A model generated the notes under the pieces. The model ran no database searches. It was not told the origin of the DNA and saw nothing but the letters and a program-made list of their open reading frames with translations. The position numbers and the translations under genes are program-made. DNA of 64,000 bases, taken from NCBI RefSeq assembly GCF_900112105.1, contig NZ_FOKV01000005.1:124001-188000 (forward strand), given 5' to 3'. The stretch is from Zunongwangia mangrovi. GTDB lineage: Bacteria > Bacteroidota > Bacteroidia > Flavobacteriales > Flavobacteriaceae. This document shows, one piece after another, positions 49,263 through 58,456 of this stretch (within the stretch, counting starts at the first letter, position 1; each line of letters starts with the position of its first letter).

Positions 49263-49694
49263 TAAGCTTCTTCCATATAATACTTATATTCAATTTTGCG
49301 CATATTTAATGTTCAGATAAATATGATCGAAACTTTCCATCTTTAAGTAAATTATGTCGAAATTATGTTGTTCAAACGAAATGATAAAGTGATATAACTT
49401 ACAAGACTCCCCTTTCTTTGATAACTCACAAAACAACAAATAGAGATTTTTTTTCGAAATTTCAAAGTATACGTTAAATCACACTAAATAAGTACCATTT
49501 CTAGAAAAACGAAAATGTTAATTTCGCAGAAAAAACAACATTTAACACTAATTCTTAACTCACTAAAAGGCAACACTTTACATAAATATATAACGTTTTA
49601 GTTTAAAATATTAATAAATTCACAATATGTATAAATTTGATTTCTTAACGATTTATTATCACATTTGAAGCTGGCTAATTCAAACAAATTCAAA
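49263..49694. other. AT-rich region upstream of the susC gene
   Basis: Together with 48923-49064 this completes the 855-base gap between rpsL and susC. Apart from the small frame at 49065-49262 and the box at 49632-49639, I see only AT-rich DNA with no convincing coding frame or repeat. It probably holds the control region of the SusCD locus. Confidence 0.5.
49632..49639 (+). promoter_or_regulatory. -7 promoter box of susC
   Basis: TAAATTTG is an exact TAnnTTTG match 55 bases before the susC ATG at 49695. The -33 position reads TTA rather than TTG. Confidence 0.5.
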
Positions 49695-52600
49695 ATGAAA
49701 GTAAAATTAAGTAGTATTTTAACACTTTTATTAGTGTTAATTGCGCATATTACGTTTGCGCAAGAACGTACGATTACCGGAACAGTCACCGACGACGATG
49801 GCTTACCACTTCCTGGCGTTACAGTACTTGTTAAAGGCACAAACAACGGTACTCAAACAGACTTCGACGGTAATTATTCGATTTCCGCACAAAGCGGCAG
49901 TGTTTTAGTTTACTCTTTTGTCGGTATGACAACTCAGGAGTTCACAGTAACTGAAAGTAGCACGATAGATGTTACACTTCAAATGGATTCTGCACAGTTA
50001 GATGAAGTTGTAGTGACTGCTCTGGGTATTGAAAGAGATAAAAAATCTTTAGGGTATGCAACTCAAGAGGTTGATGGAAGCGCTGTATCTGATGTCCCTA
50101 CTCAAAACTTCGTAAATTCTCTTTCTGGGAAGGTTGCTGGTTTAAAAATTTCCAATTCAGGAACTATGGGAGGTTCTTCTAACGTGGTTATTCGTGGAAA
50201 CTCTTCATTAACTGGGAACAATCAAGCACTTTTTGTAATTGATGGTACACCTATTAGTAATGCAAACAACAATAGATCCGGCCAAGCTTCAGGACGAGGG
50301 GGGTACGATTATGGAAACGCAGCATCTGATATAAACCCAAATGATATTGCATCCATAAACATACTAAAAGGTGCCGCAGCAACTGCATTATATGGTGCTA
50401 GAGCAGCTAATGGAGCTGTTATTATTGAAACCAAAAAGGGCCAAAAAAACAAAGGTATTGGTATATCAATAAGCTCAACTTTAATGACCAGCCATGTGAA
50501 CAATAAAACTTTACCAGAATACCAAGATCAATATGGAGCTGGATACGGTGCTTATTACCAATCTGAAGATGGCTATTTCAATTTAGCGGATATTGATGGA
50601 GATGGTAATCTAGATAGAACGACACCCTTTACTGAAGACGCTTCTTTTGGAGGGCGATTCGATGGGAGTCCAGTATATCAATGGAATTCTATTTACCCTC
50701 AGCTAGCAGGTACAGATTATGACTATTATCAACAAGCCACGCCTTGGGAAGCTGGGGAACATACTCCTAACGATATTTGGGAAACAGGTCACACTAGCAT
50801 TAATACTGTTGCCTTGGATGGAGGAACAGATAAAAGTTCATTCAGAATAAGCGCAACAAATTTCATGCAGGAAGGTAATTTACCTAATAGTGAGATTAAA
50901 AGAAATACAATAAAGTTTAGTGGAGCTCATGATTTTACTGATAAGTTTTCTGCACAAGCGAATATAACCTTCACTAAAACCGATGGTAAAGGTAGATATG
51001 GAACTGGGTATAGTTCAACAAATATAATGCAGCAATTTAGACAATGGTGGCAAACAAATGTCGATCTATATGAACAAAGAGCTGCATATTTTGCGACCGG
51101 AGAGAATATAACTTGGAACCCAAACGGACCAGATAATCTATCACCAATATACTCTGACAATCCCTATTGGACTCTATACGAAAATTATCAAACAGATACA
51201 CGAAATAGATATTTCGGAAACATCAATTTAAACTATGAAATTAGTGATGTTTTTAGTGTATTAGGTAGATTTTCATTCGATACTTACGATGAGTTACAAG
51301 AAGAAAGAAGGGAGGTTGGTAGTGCAGACCTTGGTTACTATTCAAGATTCAACAATAGAGCTGCAGAATACAATTACGATTTAATATTAAATTTCAATAA
51401 AGATATTTCAAGCGATTTGAACTTAGATGGAAATTTAGGATTCAATCTACGTAGGAACGAAAGAAGCTATATTCTTGCTTCCACCAACGGAGGTCTAAAC
51501 GCTCCTAACTTTTTCGCGCTTAGCAACTCAGCTTCACCAATAAATCCACCCTCAGAATACGAAAATGATCGTATGTTAGACGGTATATATGCACGAGCTG
51601 GTTTAGGATATTTAGATACTTATTATATTGAGGGAACAATAAGAAGAGACCGTTCTTCTACACTACCTAAGGAAAATAATACTTTCTATTATCCTTCTGT
51701 TTCAACTTCAATAATTCTTTCAAACTTAATAAATGCTGATTGGCTAGGTTATACAAAGTTTAGAGCAAATTACGCTGAAGTTGGTAATGACACTAGTCCA
51801 TATAGAGTATTTAATACTTACCAAATTTCTGCTCCTTTCGGTTCTGCAGGATGGGCAAGTAATAATTCCCAACTAGCAAACCCTAATTTAGATCCAGAAA
51901 GAAAAAAAGCATATGAGATTGGATTAGAAGGTAATTTCTTTGATAGAAGATTAGGCTTTGATTTATCATACTACAACTCTCAGACAGAAAACCAAATTAC
52001 TCCAGTACCTGTATCAACTGCAACGGGATTCTCTCAACAATTGTTGAATGCTGGGACTATAGAGAACAAAGGTATTGAAGCATCTCTTACGCTCAACCCA
52101 ATTAGAACAGACGATTTTAACTGGATAATGAATATTAATTGGGCGCAAAACAGAAGTGAGGTAGTTGAACTGGCTGACGGGATAGATAATTTACAGTTAG
52201 CAAGTGTACAAGGTGGAATCTCGATAAATGCAGCTCCGGGTGAACCTTACGGAGCAATTAGAGGTTCAGCATACGTTTATGATGATGCAGGAAATCGTGT
52301 AATAACTGATGCAGGTTATTACGAAAGAACACCAAACGCAAATTACATTATTGGTAATATTCAACCAGATTGGACAGGAGGTGTATCAAACACATTCTCA
52401 TACAAGAACCTTTCTCTTAATTTCTTAATAGATGTTCAAAAAGGTGGTGATATTTTCTCTCTTGATACATGGTATGGTAGAGCAACTGGATTGTATGAAA
52501 CAAGTGTGGGACTAAACGACTTAGGAAATCCTAAAAGAAATACTCTTGAAAATGGAGGAGGAGTTATTCTAGATGGTGTACAAGGTGACGTTTCTTATAA

Positions 52601-52961
52601 CAGCGACGGATCTTACGAAGTAACAAACACATCTGAGAATACCACAAGAGCTAGAACAGATTACTACGGAAATCCTTTTGGATATGGTAGAGATGCTAAT
52701 GAAGGACACGTTTACGACGCTTCTTTTGTTAAACTTAGAGAAGCTGGTATAACTTATAATTTTGGACCTAGCGTTATAGATGCAACTCCATTCACAAGAG
52801 CATCTCTTTCATTGATAGGAAGAAATTTATGGATTATTCATAAAAACATTCCATACTCTGATCCAGAGGCAGGATTAAGTTCAGGAAATATTCAGGGATA
52901 CCAATCAGGAGCTTATCCGGCAGTTAGAGAAATAGGTGCTAGTATTAAACTTAACTTTTAA
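49695..52961 (+). CDS. SusC/RagA-family TonB-linked outer membrane protein
   Basis: A 1088-residue TonB-dependent transporter of the SusC type. Residues 1-23 are a Sec signal peptide ending HITFAQ. A carboxypeptidase-regulatory-like domain follows (TITGTVTDDDGLPLPGVTVL), then the TonB-box region LDEVVVTALGIERDKKSLGY, the plug (NVVIRGNSSLTGNNQALFVI) and a large beta barrel ending EIGASIKLNF. It imports an unknown oligomer with its SusD partner directly downstream. I start at 49695 because the signal peptide begins there (MKVKLSSILTLLL); a TTG 10 codons earlier is unlikely. Confidence 0.93.
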   Translation: MKVKLSSILTLLLVLIAHITFAQERTITGTVTDDDGLPLPGVTVLVKGTNNGTQTDFDGNYSISAQSGSVLVYSFVGMTTQEFTVTESSTIDVTLQMDSAQLDEVVVTALGIERDKKSLGYATQEVDGSAVSDVPTQNFVNSLSGKVAGLKISNSGTMGGSSNVVIRGNSSLTGNNQALFVIDGTPISNANNNRSGQASGRGGYDYGNAASDINPNDIASINILKGAAATALYGARAANGAVIIETKKGQKNKGIGISISSTLMTSHVNNKTLPEYQDQYGAGYGAYYQSEDGYFNLADIDGDGNLDRTTPFTEDASFGGRFDGSPVYQWNSIYPQLAGTDYDYYQQATPWEAGEHTPNDIWETGHTSINTVALDGGTDKSSFRISATNFMQEGNLPNSEIKRNTIKFSGAHDFTDKFSAQANITFTKTDGKGRYGTGYSSTNIMQQFRQWWQTNVDLYEQRAAYFATGENITWNPNGPDNLSPIYSDNPYWTLYENYQTDTRNRYFGNINLNYEISDVFSVLGRFSFDTYDELQEERREVGSADLGYYSRFNNRAAEYNYDLILNFNKDISSDLNLDGNLGFNLRRNERSYILASTNGGLNAPNFFALSNSASPINPPSEYENDRMLDGIYARAGLGYLDTYYIEGTIRRDRSSTLPKENNTFYYPSVSTSIILSNLINADWLGYTKFRANYAEVGNDTSPYRVFNTYQISAPFGSAGWASNNSQLANPNLDPERKKAYEIGLEGNFFDRRLGFDLSYYNSQTENQITPVPVSTATGFSQQLLNAGTIENKGIEASLTLNPIRTDDFNWIMNINWAQNRSEVVELADGIDNLQLASVQGGISINAAPGEPYGAIRGSAYVYDDAGNRVITDAGYYERTPNANYIIGNIQPDWTGGVSNTFSYKNLSLNFLIDVQKGGDIFSLDTWYGRATGLYETSVGLNDLGNPKRNTLENGGGVILDGVQGDVSYNSDGSYEVTNTSENTTRARTDYYGNPFGYGRDANEGHVYDASFVKLREAGITYNFGPSVIDATPFTRASLSLIGRNLWIIHKNIPYSDPEAGLSSGNIQGYQSGAYPAVREIGASIKLNF

Positions 52962-54391
52962 TGAAAATTACAATGAAGAAATATATCATAGCTTTAACAG
53001 CTCTCGTTACACTTTGGTCTTGCCAAAGTGACGAAGAGTACGAAGATTTGAATAGAGACCCTAAAAACCCTACACAAGTTGCATCAGACTTTTTATTTAC
53101 TGCTGCAACAGTAAGCTTAAGCGATAATATGGCTACGCCTAGTGTAAACCAGGGTTTATATAGATTTTTAGCTCAATATTTTACAACTACTACCTATGTA
53201 GATGAGCCTAATTACAATTTCACATCTAGACAAAACCCAGACAACGTTTGGTCTGAGCTTTACCGAGATGTAATTTACGACCTGCAGGATGCCAAAAGAA
53301 TAGTTGCTGCAAACACTGAATTAGAACAATCTGAAAAAGATGCTCGAACTGGACAATTAGAAGTAATTGAAGTTTATGCATGGCATGTTTTAGTCGATGG
53401 TTTTGGAGACATACCTTACACCGAGGCTGGGCAAGCTAATGATTTTTCACTGCCAGCATATGATGATGACATGATGATTTATGAAGATCTAATATCACGT
53501 CTTAACAATGTGGAAGCTTTACTTTCTGCTGGGCAAGGTTACTCATCAGCAGATGTAGTATATGGTGGAGATATGGGCTCATGGATTTTATTCGCCAATT
53601 CTCTTAAACTTAGATTAGGAATGAGAATTTCTGATGTTAACCCTGAATTGTCTCAATCTACTGTGGAATCTGCAGTAAGTTCAGGTGTTTTTACATCAAA
53701 CGATCAAAATGCTACAGTAGTATACCAAGGAAACGATCCTTATGGTAATCCATTATGGGAAGATTTAGTTTTAAGCGGAAGATCAGACTTTTTAGCTTCT
53801 AACACTATAGTTGACTACATGAACTCTTTGGATGATCCAAGAAGAATGGTATATTTTGATGAAAACTTACCAGATTACGAAGGTGGTATTTACGGCGCTA
53901 GCAATAACTACGGTGATTACACCCATATTGGAGACCCATTTTTAGAGCCTACAAGAGAAGGTATTTTATTAGATTATGCGGAAGTTAGATTTAATCAATC
54001 AAAAGCTGCTGAATTAGGATATTCTGTATCAGGTGATGCAGAAACACATTATATTGCTGCCATTACAGCTTCAATGAATTATTGGGGAGTTGACGATGCA
54101 GAGGCAACTTCATACCTAAACCAAGCAGAAGTTGCATATGATGGTACAGACGAACAATTTGCAACCCAGTATTGGATTGCTATGTTTGATAATCCTTTTC
54201 AAGGATGGTCAGTTTGGAGAAAATACGATGCTCCAACACTAAATATACCTGCAGAGTTTGAAACTGATGTCCCATTAAGATATACATACCCTGTGGATGA
54301 AACTAACCTAAATGAAGCAAATTACATTGATGCTTCAGAAGCAATAGGTGGTGACTCTACGCAAACAACCATTTTCTGGGATGTAAACTAA
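52961..54391 (+). CDS. SusD/RagB-family nutrient-binding outer membrane lipoprotein
   Basis: A 476-residue lipoprotein with signal peptide and lipobox TLWSC, surface-exposed partner of the SusC-type channel. The N-terminal EDLNRDPKNPTQVASDFLFT and the helical TPR-like body fit the SusD-like_2 subfamily. Its ATG overlaps the susC stop by one base (TAATG); a second ATG at 52973 would give an equally good signal peptide. No glycoside hydrolase, sulfatase or regulator accompanies the pair, so the ligand is unknown; peptides are as possible as glycans. Confidence 0.9.
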   Translation: MKITMKKYIIALTALVTLWSCQSDEEYEDLNRDPKNPTQVASDFLFTAATVSLSDNMATPSVNQGLYRFLAQYFTTTTYVDEPNYNFTSRQNPDNVWSELYRDVIYDLQDAKRIVAANTELEQSEKDARTGQLEVIEVYAWHVLVDGFGDIPYTEAGQANDFSLPAYDDDMMIYEDLISRLNNVEALLSAGQGYSSADVVYGGDMGSWILFANSLKLRLGMRISDVNPELSQSTVESAVSSGVFTSNDQNATVVYQGNDPYGNPLWEDLVLSGRSDFLASNTIVDYMNSLDDPRRMVYFDENLPDYEGGIYGASNNYGDYTHIGDPFLEPTREGILLDYAEVRFNQSKAAELGYSVSGDAETHYIAAITASMNYWGVDDAEATSYLNQAEVAYDGTDEQFATQYWIAMFDNPFQGWSVWRKYDAPTLNIPAEFETDVPLRYTYPVDETNLNEANYIDASEAIGGDSTQTTIFWDVN

Positions 54392-54413
54392 TTAGTAGTT
54401 ACATATTAATATT

Positions 54414-54447
54414 AAAAACCTGTAGCTGGCGCTACAGGTTTTTTTTT
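54414..54447 (+). terminator. Intrinsic terminator of susCD
   Basis: AAAAACCTGTAGC, loop TGGC, GCTACAGGTTTTT is a perfect 13-bp stem running into a T9 tract, starting 23 bases after the susD stop. Confidence 0.92.
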
Positions 54448-54456
54448 GCAAGTTAA

Positions 54457-54567
54457 ACATTTAAAGACAAACAAGATCTAATCGAAATTTACATCGACAA
54501 CAATAACATCGATGTTGAAACAGCTGCAGACATGGTTCCTGTTGCAGGATACTACCACAGCCTATAA
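54457..54567 (+). pseudogene. Coding remnant between two terminators
   Basis: A 36-codon stretch without start codon reads TFKDKQDLIEIYIDNNNIDV then ETAADMVPVAGYYHSL and stop. The segment DLIEIYIDNNNIDVETAA resembles the N-terminal region of flavobacterial FKBP-type peptidylprolyl isomerase lipoproteins (IEDYIAENNIDAET-like, from memory), while the last ten residues do not follow that family. It lies just after the susCD terminator and before a second terminator at 54592, so it may be the scar of an internally deleted gene. Weak evidence; no function is implied. Confidence 0.35.
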
Positions 54568-54591
54568 AATTAATATTAAAAATAATTGATG

Positions 54592-54630
54592 AAATCAGAA
54601 TAGAACTAAAACCTCTATTCTGATTTTTTT
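54592..54630 (+). terminator. Second intrinsic terminator downstream of susCD
   Basis: AAATCAGAATAGA, nine-base loop, TCTATTCTGATTT is a perfect 13-bp stem followed by T7. No intact gene lies between it and the previous terminator, only the coding remnant. Confidence 0.9.
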
Positions 54631-54717
54631 GTTAGTACGTATCTTCTAAAAGCATTAACTCTTTTCAACTTTAAATTTCATTTTTGTTTTTAGAGGGATA
54701 AATTGAAATACTTCTCC

Positions 54718-54725
54718 TATTTTTG
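54718..54725 (+). promoter_or_regulatory. Possible -7 box directly before rlmB
   Basis: TATTTTTG matches TAnnTTTG and ends four bases before the ATG at 54730, which would give an almost leaderless transcript. No -33 TTG fits; a chance match in AT-rich DNA is possible. Confidence 0.3.
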
Positions 54726-54729
54726 TCGC

Positions 54730-55464
54730 ATGAAAGATGCTACAACTATTTTTGGAATTAGAGCCGTTATTGAAGCTATCGAAAGCGGAGAAACTATAGA
54801 TAAAATTTTTATTCAGAAAGGACTTTCAGGAGACCTTTTTTCTGAACTTAAAAGAACTTTATCTAAAGGGAACTTCAATATCTCCTATGTTCCACAGGAA
54901 AAACTTTACAATTTAAGCAAAGGTAATCACCAGGGAGTTGTAGCTAAAATTAGTCCTGTAGCTTTTAAGGGACTCGAAGAAACTATAGAGCCAATATTAG
55001 AGAAAAAAGAAGCTCCTTTTTTCTTATTGTTAGATCAGGTAAATGATGTTCGTAACTTTGGTGCGATCATACGAACGGCTGAATGCTGTGGTGTAGACGC
55101 GATTATCATTCCAGAGAAAGGTGCGGCACCAATTAATGCTGATACCGTAAAAACTTCGGCAGGTGCAGTATTTAAAATACCGATCTGCAAAGTTAACCAC
55201 ATCAAAGATGCAATGTTCTATCTTCAATCAAGCGGAATACAAACCGTTGCCGCTACAGAAAAAACAGACAATCTAATCTACGATATCGATTTTAAAAAAC
55301 CTTCAGCAATCATAATGGGTAATGAAGCCAAAGGAGTTTCGCCCTCAATTTTAAAAACGATAGATCATAAGGCCAAATTACCTATGCACGGCGAAATAGC
55401 ATCGCTAAATGTATCTGTAGCTTGCGGGGCATTTCTGTATGAAGTAGTGCGACAACGTATTTAA
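54730..55464 (+). CDS. rlmB: 23S rRNA 2'-O-methyltransferase, RlmB/TrmH family
   Basis: A 244-residue SPOUT methyltransferase. The N-terminal substrate-binding domain (FGIRAVIEAIESGETIDKIF) is followed by the knotted catalytic domain with the three motifs DVRNFGAIIRTAECCG, IIMGNEAKGVSPSIL and SLNVSVACGAFLYEVVRQR. It probably methylates a G in 23S rRNA. The frame is open nine codons upstream from a TTG, but the family begins at MKDATTIFG. Its stop codon overlaps that of the rhomboid gene on the other strand. Confidence 0.9.
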   Translation: MKDATTIFGIRAVIEAIESGETIDKIFIQKGLSGDLFSELKRTLSKGNFNISYVPQEKLYNLSKGNHQGVVAKISPVAFKGLEETIEPILEKKEAPFFLLLDQVNDVRNFGAIIRTAECCGVDAIIIPEKGAAPINADTVKTSAGAVFKIPICKVNHIKDAMFYLQSSGIQTVAATEKTDNLIYDIDFKKPSAIIMGNEAKGVSPSILKTIDHKAKLPMHGEIASLNVSVACGAFLYEVVRQRI

Positions 55465-56207
55465 GCCTCTTTATCTTGTTTCGGTTTATAGATATAATTA
55501 ATTTTTATATCGTCTGTTTGCTCATTTTCGTCGATTTCGTCGGGTAATTTTTCAATAAAATTTCCGTGTTCGTCAAAATGACGCATAAACTCATCCTGCT
55601 CTTCATCATAATCTGGTTGTTCCCAAACATATTTAGGTTCCTTCGCAATATTTTTCTTGAAAACAAAAGCAAACAATAAACCTACGATAAGACCGGAGAG
55701 ATGACCTTCCCAGGAAATCTCTGGATCTATTGGTGTAACATACCACAACATCCCTCCGTAGAGAAAAACTACAATAAGAGAAAGGGCAACTAATCGATAA
55801 TGTTTTGAAAAAATTCCTTTGAAAAATAAGAAAGAAGCCAGCAAATAAATGATTCCGCTAGCGCCGATATGATAAGCTGGCCTTGCAATTAACCAGGTCA
55901 ATAAACCTGTTAGTAAAAAACCATAACCCAAGAGCCTCCAACTAATGCTACGATAAAAATAAAAAAGAGCCATAGAAAGCACCAAAAGTGGTATCGTATT
56001 ATTGAACAAATGTTTTATTCCGCTATGAATAAAAGGAGAAAAGAAAATACCTGGTAATCCACTGCTCTTTCTTGGATAAACCCCGAAATCATTAAAATTC
56101 ACTCCAAATCGAACTTCGACCCAAAACACGATCCAGATCGCAAAAACAAAAATGATTGGATAACCCACAACACCAGGAGTAAAATTAAAATCTTGTTTTG
56201 GCTTCAC
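55461..56207 (-). CDS. Rhomboid-family intramembrane serine protease
   Basis: A 248-residue membrane protein with six helices. The catalytic Ser is in GASGIIYLLASFLFF (GxSG) and the His in SWEGHLSGLIVGLLFAF. The conserved L1-loop residues are weak (FFSPFIHSGIKHLFNNTIPL carries the usual HxxxN element). The C-terminal 65 residues are a cytoplasmic, very acidic tail. Substrates are unknown. It converges with rlmB, sharing a TTAA that ends both genes. Confidence 0.88.
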   Translation of the reverse strand: MKPKQDFNFTPGVVGYPIIFVFAIWIVFWVEVRFGVNFNDFGVYPRKSSGLPGIFFSPFIHSGIKHLFNNTIPLLVLSMALFYFYRSISWRLLGYGFLLTGLLTWLIARPAYHIGASGIIYLLASFLFFKGIFSKHYRLVALSLIVVFLYGGMLWYVTPIDPEISWEGHLSGLIVGLLFAFVFKKNIAKEPKYVWEQPDYDEEQDEFMRHFDEHGNFIEKLPDEIDENEQTDDIKINYIYKPKQDKEA

Positions 56208-56280
56208 CGTTTTTACTTTAAAATAATACTACAAAAAAATAACCAATATTGCTTAGCAGAGATTTTGTCATTCTAATTTT

Positions 56281-56288
56281 TACATTTG
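56281..56288 (+). promoter_or_regulatory. -7 promoter box of rarA
   Basis: TACATTTG is an exact TAnnTTTG match that ends four bases before the rarA ATG at 56293. If used, the mRNA is leaderless or nearly so. No TTG stands at the ideal -33 spacing. Confidence 0.5.
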
Positions 56289-56292
56289 CAAA

Positions 56293-57567
56293 ATGAACCA
56301 GCCATTAGCAGAAAGACTAAGACCAAAAACCTTAGACCAATATCTAAGTCAGACACACCTTATTGGCGAAAAAGGTGCTTTACGCCAACAAATTCAACGT
56401 GGTATTATACCATCAATGATCTTTTGGGGACCTCCTGGTGTAGGCAAGACAACCTTAGCCAATATAATTGCTAATGAATCTGACCGTCCTTTCTTTACTT
56501 TAAGCGCTATTAGTAGTGGCGTTAAAGATGTGCGGGAAGTGATTGAAAAGGCCAAAAGAAGTGACGGCTTATTTACGACAAAAAGTCCGATTCTTTTTAT
56601 AGATGAGATTCACCGTTTTAGTAAATCTCAGCAAGATTCACTTTTAGGTGCTGTCGAAAAAGGTTGGGTTACGCTTGTAGGCGCCACTACAGAAAATCCC
56701 AGTTTCGAAGTGATTTCAGCATTACTTTCCAGGTGCCAGGTTTACGTTTTAAAGCCTTTTTCTAAAGATGATCTTATTGCACTACTAAATAGGGCAATGA
56801 AAGAAGATAAAATAATCGCTTCAAAAAACATCAAATTAGAAGAAACTGAAGCCATTTTAAGGCTGAGTGGTGGTGATGCACGAAAGCTACTTAACATCTT
56901 TGAGTTACTTGTAAATTCTAGCGACGAAGGTGCTGAAATCACCAATAATATGGTTTTTGAAAAAGTGCAGCAAAACACCGTGCTTTATGATAAAACTGGA
57001 GAGCAACATTATGATATCATTTCAGCATTTATAAAGTCGATTCGTGGCAGTGATCCTAACGGCGCTGTTTACTGGCTAGCCAGAATGATAGAAGGCGGAG
57101 AGGACGTAAAATTTATAGCACGCAGAATGCTAATTTCAGCCAGCGAAGACATTGGCAACGCCAATCCTACTGCTTTAGTGATCGCTAACAACACTTTTCA
57201 AGCCGTAAATACCATCGGCTACCCTGAGGCAAGAATCATCCTTAGCCAATGCGCTACTTATCTTGCAACTTCACCAAAGAGTAATGCTGCTTACGAAGCG
57301 ATTGCAAAAGCGTCTAGCTTAGTAAAACAAATGGGGAACTTACCAGTTCCTCTGGATATAAGAAATGCCCCTACAAAATTGATGAAAGATCTTGGTTATG
57401 GCGAAAATTATAAATACGCTCACAATTACGAAGGCAATTTTATAAAGGCAGAATTTTTACCTGATGAGATCAGGAATACCATTATATACGAACCTGGAAA
57501 TAATTCGCGAGAAAACTCTCAACGTGAATTTCTTCGGAAACGTTGGTCTGGTAAATACAATTATTAA
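56293..57567 (+). CDS. rarA: Replication-associated recombination protein A (AAA+ ATPase)
   Basis: A 424-residue clamp-loader-like ATPase (RarA/MgsA/WRNIP1 family) acting at stalled replication forks. Walker A is GPPGVGKTTLANII, Walker B LFIDEIHRFSKSQQD, sensor 1 GATTENPSF, and the C-terminal tetramerisation domain contains SEDIGNANPTALVIANNTF and the conserved LPVPLDIRNAPTKLMKDLGY. The start fits homologues (MNQPLAERLRPKTLDQY). Its 3' end overlaps the converging gene at 57564. Confidence 0.95.
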   Translation: MNQPLAERLRPKTLDQYLSQTHLIGEKGALRQQIQRGIIPSMIFWGPPGVGKTTLANIIANESDRPFFTLSAISSGVKDVREVIEKAKRSDGLFTTKSPILFIDEIHRFSKSQQDSLLGAVEKGWVTLVGATTENPSFEVISALLSRCQVYVLKPFSKDDLIALLNRAMKEDKIIASKNIKLEETEAILRLSGGDARKLLNIFELLVNSSDEGAEITNNMVFEKVQQNTVLYDKTGEQHYDIISAFIKSIRGSDPNGAVYWLARMIEGGEDVKFIARRMLISASEDIGNANPTALVIANNTFQAVNTIGYPEARIILSQCATYLATSPKSNAAYEAIAKASSLVKQMGNLPVPLDIRNAPTKLMKDLGYGENYKYAHNYEGNFIKAEFLPDEIRNTIIYEPGNNSRENSQREFLRKRWSGKYNY

Positions 57568-58397
57568 TCCTGAAGCCTATAGGTTGTTTTCACGGTTTTA
57601 CCGGCCTGGCGATCAAATATCTCAACAATAAGATCTCCTGTTTTTGAAAAATAAGCCATTCCCTGTTTGGTTAAAGAATTGTATATAAAGTTATCTGATC
57701 CATCAGACTTTATCAGCATTGCAAAAGGCTCTGCCATTCCTTTTTGGTAAAAACCGTAACCAGATTGGTTTTCTTCCAAGAAATAAACTGCATTATCATT
57801 GGTGTAGAATGTACCATCAATAACTGCTTCTATCGCATCATCTTTATTCACTTCGTTTTCTTCAACCACTTCAACCTCTTCTTCCGGAGTATTAGAAACT
57901 TCCGCAGTGGCAATAGCTTTTGCTTGTTTTGAGGCTTGTTTTTTAGGAGCTTCAGCAACAACTGGATCTTCGCTATAGGTATAATCTAAATCTTCCAATG
58001 AAGTAAATGCATCTCTTAAAGCTTCGTGATAAGCGTTTTTATAATCTTTCTCTCTACTTCTGCCCTCTTCTGTGGCATAAATCACGTTCCCGTAGCAATC
58101 TTTTAGCTGCAATACCAGCTTAGTAACAAATAAGCCCGAATTATTCTCTACATCTGCTTCTAGCGCTAAACAATTATTAGATTGAAGTTCCTTGGGCTTT
58201 TCTTCACTTTTCATTACAGTTGAAAAACCGTATTTTTCTAACAAAAATTTAGTCAGCGCATTAAGTTGATACTGATTTTTCTCCTTCGAGAATTCGTACT
58301 TCTCTGGCACAATCACATATTTATAATCATTGATTGTTTTTTGCCCGTAAGTTATTGCTGTAAATAATATTGCGAATAAAACTGATAGTTTTTTCAT
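57564..58397 (-). CDS. Secreted conserved hypothetical protein
   Basis: A 277-residue protein with a Sec signal peptide (MKKLSVLFAILFTAITYGQ). The first mature part (about 20-135, INDYKYVIVPEKYEFSKEKN, later ALRDAFTSLEDLDY) looks like a compact alpha/beta domain seen in flavobacterial secreted proteins of unknown function. An acidic Ala/Glu linker (140-190) leads to a C-terminal beta-rich domain (GTFYTNDNAVYFLEENQSGY). No catalytic motif is visible. It shares its stop region with rarA on the other strand. Confidence 0.72.
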   Translation of the reverse strand: MKKLSVLFAILFTAITYGQKTINDYKYVIVPEKYEFSKEKNQYQLNALTKFLLEKYGFSTVMKSEEKPKELQSNNCLALEADVENNSGLFVTKLVLQLKDCYGNVIYATEEGRSREKDYKNAYHEALRDAFTSLEDLDYTYSEDPVVAEAPKKQASKQAKAIATAEVSNTPEEEVEVVEENEVNKDDAIEAVIDGTFYTNDNAVYFLEENQSGYGFYQKGMAEPFAMLIKSDGSDNFIYNSLTKQGMAYFSKTGDLIVEIFDRQAGKTVKTTYRLQD

Positions 58398-58456
58398 AAT
58401 CTGGATAATTTAAAAATCTGCTTAAAAATAACGAATATCGATCGTATTGCCTTATT

